Source: SIAJ01 sp036266155
GTDB lineage: Bacteria; Planctomycetota; Planctomycetia; Gemmatales; Gemmataceae
DNA: 18,659 nt
NCBI GenBank assembly: GCA_036266155.1
Contig: DATANR010000252.1
Location: forward strand, 1-18,659
Direction of reading: 5' to 3'
The position numbers and the translations under genes were made by a program. The number at the start of each line of letters is the position of its first letter. Within the stretch, counting starts at the first letter, position 1. Positions 15,501-18,659 of the stretch are shown one piece after another. A model generated the notes under the pieces. That model worked only from the letters and a program-made list of their open reading frames with translations, was not told where the DNA came from and did not search any database.

Positions 15501-16759
15501 GCAGTGCGGAAAAGGATCTCGGCACTCTACCGCTTCGGACCATCGCGGAAGGGAAGCTGATCTACCAAAGTATCGGCCGGGGCGGAACGCAAGTGAAGAT
15601 GAAGCGCTTGCCCCCAGCGCAAGAAGCCGTCGTTCTTGGCGAAATGGAACGGCAACTCGAGGAGCGCGGCCTTTGTCTGCGTCAGGGAGATAAACTCGTC
15701 TTTCCCAGCCACTGCGGCCGCGACCGATCGGACACGAAGGAACATCCTGCCGTGTTCGTCAGCTACGCGGTGAAGGGCTTTCTCGATGACATTTACGCCA
15801 CGCTCGTCGTCAAATTGGCCTATAGCGAATCGTTCCAGCTTCAGGAATTGTGGCGCGATGCGGCCGACTTCGTCACCCTAGTCGACGATCATCACATGGG
15901 CATTAAGCTCACGCGGGAATCCGCCAGTTCCGGCGAGATCAGCGTCTATTTCGGCACAGGAGTGACGAAAGAAGAACAAGTGATCTTCGCCAACTATATC
16001 CACTGGCACCTTGACAAGACGTGTGATCAGGCTCAGCGCCTGCGGCATTATGTCTGTCAGAAGTGCCAAACGCCCAAAGGCAACGCCCAGGTGTTGATGG
16101 ACAAATTGCTAAGACTCAAAAAGAAAGCAGATACGGAATGTGACAAGTGCGGCAATCGTTTCCTCCTTTGGGACGCACTGGAGCAGAAATTCGCCAGCGA
16201 CAAGATTCGCATCCAGGTCGAAGAACTAAACGCCGACGATCTATTGAAAACGGATTCCCGACGCAAAAGGAAGTTACTCATATTGGATGTAGGTGCACGG
16301 ATTACCAGTGCGAGTCAAAAGTGGCATGAAATCCCGCAGGAAGAAGACGAAGGCATTGACGTCGAATTGGAATTCACGGACGACGATGGCAAGGGCAGTG
16401 GGCGTCGGCTTTATTTGCAGCTCAAATCGGGCAATTCCTTCTTGGCCAAGCGAAAAAAGGACGGTGTCGAGGTATTCAAGATTAAGAAGCAGCAATGGGT
16501 GAGATACTGGCTTCAACAACCGCATCCCGTCATGCTGGTGATCGGCACCTTCACTGAAGGCAATGAGCGATCCCGTGCAAAAGACCGGCTGGAATTCGCC
16601 GACGTGCAATGGATGGAAATTAGCAGTGAACTCAGGCGGTTGAGCGAAAACGGAACAAAGCCGGTGCGACAGATTGAATTTCGTGGTGAACGGCTCGACA
16701 TGGAGAGCATTCACGCCTGGCGCCAACGGATGCTCGCCAACGAACCAGCGCGACAATAG
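12587..16759 (+). CDS. TIR-WD40-Roc-COR-DUF4365 multidomain protein (NLR-like immune-receptor candidate)
   Basis: A 1390-residue cytoplasmic protein without signal or membrane segments. Domains in order: TIR (about 7-125; FLSHSKKD, FDEWEIKGGD, and WPHLE with Glu79 at the NADase glutamate position); 13 WD40 repeats (159-695); a Roc-type GTPase (about 713-875) with P-loop GDSNAGKT (721-728), switch motif WDFGGQ (772-777) and TSA (858-860), but GRID instead of NKxD at 831-834; a COR-like region with two winged-helix-like parts (about 880-1145); a zinc ribbon (Cys1157, 1160, 1185, 1188); and a DUF4365 domain (about 1230-1390; GIDVELEF, then LQLKSG with Asp1258, Gln1278 and Lys1280) related to PD-(D/E)xK nucleases. 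The layout suggests a sensor, a GTPase switch and two effectors. Anti-phage immunity is an inference. An AGGTG lies 8 nt before the ATG; a GTG at 12578 is possible. No partner gene is evident. Confidence 0.9.
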   Translation: MAELLPFDVFLSHSKKDADIVRALAERLRADGLRVWFDEWEIKGGDNIPYKIDQGLENSRILVLCMSKNAFGADWPHLESYTFRFRDPLNKERRFIPLRLDKAPVKGSLAQFHYINWTTARRDQEYAKLRDACQPPVAIPATEAQSIPGQFENRVFSIGHTKTIRSVTFSPDGRQALSGSDDMTVRVWDAMTRHCKQVLEGHTGQVLSVAGSPNGRQALSGSEDATVRVWDVMTGQCVRVLKGHAEKVWSVSWSPDGCQALSGSEDKTVRLWDATTGQCERALEGHTARVLSVSWSPDGCRALSGSEDKTVRLWDAITGQCERVLEGHTGRVWSVSWSSDGRQAFSGSEDKTVRVWDAITGKCEQVLEGHTGRVWSASWSSDGRQALSGLWDKTASAWNALRDQCERVFERHTGSVLSVSGSPNGRQVLSGSDDKILRVWDAMTGTCERVLGGHTGSVLSVWWSPDGRKALSGSEDTTVRVWDVATSRCERVLKGHTEKVWGVSLSPDGSLALSGSEDKTVRVWDAMRGWCEQELEGHTERVLSVAWSPDGCQALSGSGDKTVRVWDAMTGQCERVLEGHTASVLSVAWSPDGRQLLSGSEDKTVRVWEAMTGKCERVLEGHTASVLSMAWSQDSRQLLSGSEDKTVRVWDAMTGQCLGVFEGHSDLVVSVSFSGAGRAFSGAQNGVWRAWDISELIAATRAARATLSDIQYTNAKVLLVGDSNAGKTALTHRLATGSWKASGDSTVGAWSTQWSLQDPTAEPGVEREIWLWDFGGQADQRLIHQLYMDRTALILLLFSADKEDVLPGLRDWQTALRRCVKTAIPHILVAGRIDAGFKASRRKLKAFAKEHKLPYHETSAITGEGCVGLRAELIAAVEWGPAHTSPRIFKLIKDEILKLRDEGEVLLTFKELRELLWRRLPDEPRFSDDTLQTVISLLDGPGAVKELAFGTYILLAPEWVSAYAQAVVRTLRSAEKDLGTLPLRTIAEGKLIYQSIGRGGTQVKMKRLPPAQEAVVLGEMERQLEERGLCLRQGDKLVFPSHCGRDRSDTKEHPAVFVSYAVKGFLDDIYATLVVKLAYSESFQLQELWRDAADFVTLVDDHHMGIKLTRESASSGEISVYFGTGVTKEEQVIFANYIHWHLDKTCDQAQRLRHYVCQKCQTPKGNAQVLMDKLLRLKKKADTECDKCGNRFLLWDALEQKFASDKIRIQVEELNADDLLKTDSRRKRKLLILDVGARITSASQKWHEIPQEEDEGIDVELEFTDDDGKGSGRRLYLQLKSGNSFLAKRKKDGVEVFKIKKQQWVRYWLQQPHPVMLVIGTFTEGNERSRAKDRLEFADVQWMEISSELRRLSENGTKPVRQIEFRGERLDMESIHAWRQRMLANEPARQ
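13061..14572 (+). repeat. Twelve 126-bp coding repeats (WD40) arranged as 6 + 6
   Basis: Twelve 42-residue WD40 repeats run without spacing changes, followed by a degenerate thirteenth. The common pattern is GHT-x-x-V-[LW]-S-V-x-[WG]-S, a hairpin around DG, LSGS-[ED]-D-[KT], RVWDA and CERVLE. Repeat-specific marks recur every six units: SGSDD only in 1 and 7, WDV plus VLK ends only in 2 and 8, EKVW only in 3 and 9, TGKCE only in 5 and 11, VFE ends only in 6 and 12. That shows one duplication of a 756-bp block (13061-13816 and 13817-14572). Residue differences cluster at repeat positions 4, 5, 7, 10 and 11. Confidence 0.9.
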
Positions 16760-16763
16760 GGTT

Positions 16764-16825
16764 CTCCGCCAGATTTACTCCACAGTTCGTGGCGGAGTTC
16801 GGCAACTTTTTGTTACTTACAAAAA
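16764..16825. terminator. Two hairpins between convergent genes
   Basis: CTCCGCCA (16764-16771) pairs with TGGCGGAG (16790-16797), an 8-bp stem. A second stem, TTTTTGT-tactt-ACAAAAA (16807-16825), has a 7-bp perfect arm and gives T-runs in both directions. They lie between the stop codons of the TIR-WD40 gene and the convergent ATPase gene, so a bidirectional terminator is likely. The stem-to-T distance on the plus strand is longer than usual. Confidence 0.55.
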
Positions 16826-16837
16826 CGGAACCTGTCT

Positions 16838-17899
16838 TCACCACGGCCCCTCCACCGGCGGGAACTCGTACGGCTTCTTGAACGGGGCGTTCTTCGGCCA
16901 GGGCACGTCGCTGTCGTACCAGTACCATTCGCCGCGTTCAGTTTTTTGATCCCAGACGCGGTGGGATTTGGCGGGCATGTTGGACTTCGCTCGTTGCAGG
17001 GTGCGCTCGGGGATGCCGGCGAGGGCGGCGGCCGCATAAATGTCGGCGGCTTTGCGGGGGCCGGCGGCGAGTTCGCATTTGAGCCAGTCGATGGCGCGAT
17101 CGCGGATCTTGCATTCGGTGGACTTGGGCGGCCGGCAGAGATCGTCGGCGGTCAGGTCGATCGGGCCAGTCCATTCGATGGTCGCCGGGCTCGCGGGCTG
17201 GGCGACGACGCGGTAGCCGAGCGAGGGCGGCCGGCGACCGACGTTCAGTTTCGACGCGGACAGCACGTTGAGCGTGTAATCGCTGGGATGCGGCGCGACG
17301 AACAAGGCCGAGCGGACAGCCGCGAGGATGCCCATGCTACCGACGCCGCGATGGGCCGCCCGGTCGTCGTTCCGCTTGGCGAGATGGCGGACGAGCAGGA
17401 TCGTGCAGCCGGTCCGGGCCGCGAGGTTGGTCAGCGGGGTAAGTGCTTGACGCACGCACTGGTCGACGTTCGCAGCCACGCGCGGCGGCAGGAACGCCAT
17501 CAACGGATCGAGCACGAGCAGGTCGGCCCCGACGGTGCGGATCATTTCCTCCAGTTTGGCGATGTGGTCCGGCAGAACGGGCAGGCGATCGCCGAAGCCG
17601 GGCAGGATGATGCGGTCCAGGTCCGCGCCCGCTGCATCGGCACGGGGGCGAATGGTGTCCGCGGCGCCATCTTCGGCCGAGATCAGGATCGTCGTCCCCG
17701 GCCGGTCGACCGGCGCACCATCGGGCATCGGCACGCCAAGACTGAGGCGGGCGGCAATGTCGATGGTCAGGAGCGACTTGCCCATTTCGGGATCGCCGTC
17801 GAGAAGGGCCAGCTTGCTGCGGACCAGATAGCCGGGCCAAAGCCAGTCGAGAGTAGTTGGGCGGATATCGCTCGCCCGTTCGAGAGTCCAGTCGGTCAT
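16838..17899 (-). CDS. RepA-like AAA family ATPase (AAA_25)
   Basis: A 353-residue RecA-fold ATPase of the AAA_25/RepA hexameric-helicase type. Seen are Walker A GDPEMGKS (35-42), SAEDG (74-78), Walker B DLLVLDPLMAF (126-136), and ILLVRHLAKR, a sensor-like strand. The C-terminus is a small winged-helix-like domain (PERTLQRAKSNM) with a Trp-rich end. Such proteins occur on plasmids, phages and other integrated elements and are often near primases or replication genes, but none is seen here. The ATG at 17899 is chosen because GGGG lies 7 nt upstream; an ATG at 17932 would add 11 residues with no ribosome-binding site. It is convergent with the TIR-WD40 gene. A replication or helicase role is inferred from family only. 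Confidence 0.75.
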   Translation of the reverse strand: MTDWTLERASDIRPTTLDWLWPGYLVRSKLALLDGDPEMGKSLLTIDIAARLSLGVPMPDGAPVDRPGTTILISAEDGAADTIRPRADAAGADLDRIILPGFGDRLPVLPDHIAKLEEMIRTVGADLLVLDPLMAFLPPRVAANVDQCVRQALTPLTNLAARTGCTILLVRHLAKRNDDRAAHRGVGSMGILAAVRSALFVAPHPSDYTLNVLSASKLNVGRRPPSLGYRVVAQPASPATIEWTGPIDLTADDLCRPPKSTECKIRDRAIDWLKCELAAGPRKAADIYAAAALAGIPERTLQRAKSNMPAKSHRVWDQKTERGEWYWYDSDVPWPKNAPFKKPYEFPPVEGPW

Positions 17900-17947
17900 G
17901 GCACGACCCCATGCGGTGCCCCGCTTCAACATGGCGCTGGCGGTTCA

Positions 17948-17957
17948 CCATATATGG
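17948..17957 (-). promoter_or_regulatory. CCATATATGG palindrome upstream of the ATPase gene
   Basis: A 10-bp perfect palindrome lies about 50 bp before the ATPase start and contains TATATG, a -10-like hexamer on the minus strand. It is AT-rich in a GC-rich background. It could be a promoter element or an operator. Nothing beyond position and symmetry supports either. Confidence 0.25.
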
Positions 17958-18048
17958 AGTAATTTCTTGTGCGCATGACGCAAGTTGAAGTTCCGCCTTT
18001 TGGGCCAATTCCAGTGAATCCGGCGGCGACTCGCGGCCGCGGTTTTGT

Positions 18049-18184
18049 CCCCTCTCCCCCGCTTTGGGCGAGAGGGTTAGGGTGAGGGGGTGAGGGCTCG
18101 CTATGTCAAAACGCTGGTTTTTGTCCGCCCGAGCCTCAACCCCCTCACCCCAACCCTTTCCCCCCGAAGCGGGGGGAGAGGGAG
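18049..18184. repeat. Inverted pair of CCCTCTCCC/GTGAGGGGG intergenic repeats
   Basis: The first copy (18049-18096) holds CCCCTCTCCCCCGC, a short loop, then GCGAGAGGGTTAGGGTGAGG. The second (18134-18184) is its near reverse complement, with CCTCACCCCAACCC, CCCCCCGAAGCGGGGGG and AGAGGG. Each copy can form its own hairpin and the pair can form a larger one, with 37 bp between. This kind of C/G-rich repeat recurs between genes in many bacteria, so it looks like a dispersed REP-like element. It occupies most of the gene-free stretch 17900-18311, and I see no gene there. Confidence 0.7.
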
Positions 18185-18240
18185 TAAGATCGCTCGCCGG
18201 GTGAAACGAAATGCAACGCATCGGGAGGGTATGGCAAATC

Positions 18241-18311
18241 GGTGGCGATCTTGGCGACCTTACCCATTTCCTTCGGGAAAACAGCGTTTTTCAAAAAGGA
18301 AGATCGCCACC
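18241..18311. terminator. 12-bp inverted repeat enclosing a UUCG-loop hairpin after the dus stop
   Basis: GGTGGCGATCTT (18241-18252) is exactly complementary to AAGATCGCCACC (18300-18311), and inside it TTTCC-TTCG-GGAAA (18267-18280) forms a stem with a TTCG tetraloop on the plus strand. The outer arm abuts the minus-strand stop codon at 18312-18314, so on the dus mRNA it forms right after translation ends. No T-tract is seen, so it is a terminator candidate or a stabilising 3' structure. Confidence 0.4.
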
Positions 18312-18659
18312 TCACCAGTGCGCGATCGGCCCCGCCGGCACGTGGACATTGGCGTCGAGGGCGTCCGATTCGTGCCACCCGGCCGGCGGGCCTTGGTCGC
18401 GGAGGCGTTCCGCGAAGTCGTAGAGGGTTTGCGGCTTGTCGAGCATGACGAGGACTTGCTGGTTCAACTTGCCGGCACGCAGGGCCTTGCAGTACCACGC
18501 GGCCATCTTGCGGAACTGCACGCACGCGGCCCATTCGCCACGCCAGTCGATCAGCCGGCGGAAGTGCGCGACCATGAAATTGAGCCGCTCATCGTAGGTG
18601 CCGCGTGGGCCGGGCCGGCCGGTCGCGATCCAGTTGGTGAGTTGGCGAAACGTCCACGG
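18312..18659 (-). CDS. tRNA-dihydrouridine synthase, DusB-type (C-terminal part, runs off the right edge)
   Basis: The last 115 residues of a minus-strand gene whose start lies beyond base 18659. The visible part opens with PWTFRQLTNWIATGRPG and continues through YDERLNFMVAHFRRLIDW, RKMAAWYCKALR and the helix TLYDFAERLRDQGPP. This matches the end of the FMN barrel and the helical tRNA-binding domain of Dus enzymes, which reduce uridines in the tRNA D-loop. The FMN-binding and catalytic Cys parts are outside the window, so the subfamily is a judgement from the tail only. The frame is open to the window edge with no internal stop. A hairpin abuts the stop codon. Confidence 0.75.
   Translation of the reverse strand, partial: PWTFRQLTNWIATGRPGPRGTYDERLNFMVAHFRRLIDWRGEWAACVQFRKMAAWYCKALRAGKLNQQVLVMLDKPQTLYDFAERLRDQGPPAGWHESDALDANVHVPAGPIAHW

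Noticed and set aside
18071..18096. Telomere-like GGGTTAGGGTGAGGG stretch
   Set aside because: It is part of the C/G-rich intergenic repeat and has no tandem extension.
17337..18221. 294-codon minus-strand frame over the ATPase N-terminus and repeats
   Set aside because: It crosses the C/G-rich repeats and shifts frame against the Walker A and B motifs; its Pro/Arg-rich product is a shadow.

Overview
The window looks like a chromosomal segment of a GC-rich planctomycete (Planctomycetota, Gemmata/Pirellula-like). This is judged from family content and not from a marker-gene comparison. The pointers are two Uma2/DUF820 nuclease genes, an ECF-type sigma factor beside a soluble PAS histidine kinase, an exported BNR sialidase, small exported proteins of unknown function, a giant TIR-WD40-Roc protein, gene-sparse operons on both strands, and several kinds of intergenic inverted repeat.

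Left part (1-7.2 kb). On the minus strand an acyl-CoA-dehydrogenase-fold flavoprotein (937-2073) is followed by a PhnD/SsuA-type substrate-binding protein (35-850), probably one transcript. On the plus strand a two-PAS soluble sensor histidine kinase (2316-3881) precedes an ECF-like sigma factor (3990-4628). Two Uma2-family nucleases then converge with 5 bp between them (4697-5302 plus, 5308-5895 minus), and recA follows (6091-7173).

Middle part (7.2-12.5 kb). A minus-strand pair encodes a sialidase with a signal peptide and a small exported protein. A plus-strand pair, gmd-rmd, should turn GDP-mannose into GDP-D-rhamnose for surface glycans. A DUF104-like antitoxin and a PIN toxin follow; the toxin is frameshifted. 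Next is a divergent exported hypothetical protein.

Right part (12.5-18.7 kb). The outstanding gene is a 1390-residue protein at 12587-16759. Its order is TIR domain, 13 WD40 repeats, Roc-type GTPase, COR-like region, zinc ribbon and a C-terminal DUF4365/PD-(D/E)xK-like domain. It has the build of a stand-alone NLR-like immune receptor: repeat sensor, GTPase switch, and a possible effector at each end. Its WD40 block carries a six-repeat unit that has been duplicated once. Convergent to it lies a RepA-like AAA ATPase of the kind common on plasmids and phages. The window ends inside a DusB-type tRNA-dihydrouridine synthase gene.

Intergenic DNA is rich in structure: a 26-bp perfect hairpin between gmd and rmd, a 67-bp nested palindrome upstream of gmd, a degenerate 9-bp repeat near the left end, and an inverted pair of C/G-rich CCCTCTCCC-type repeats near the right end. 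No rRNA, tRNA, CRISPR array, integrase or transposase was recognised.
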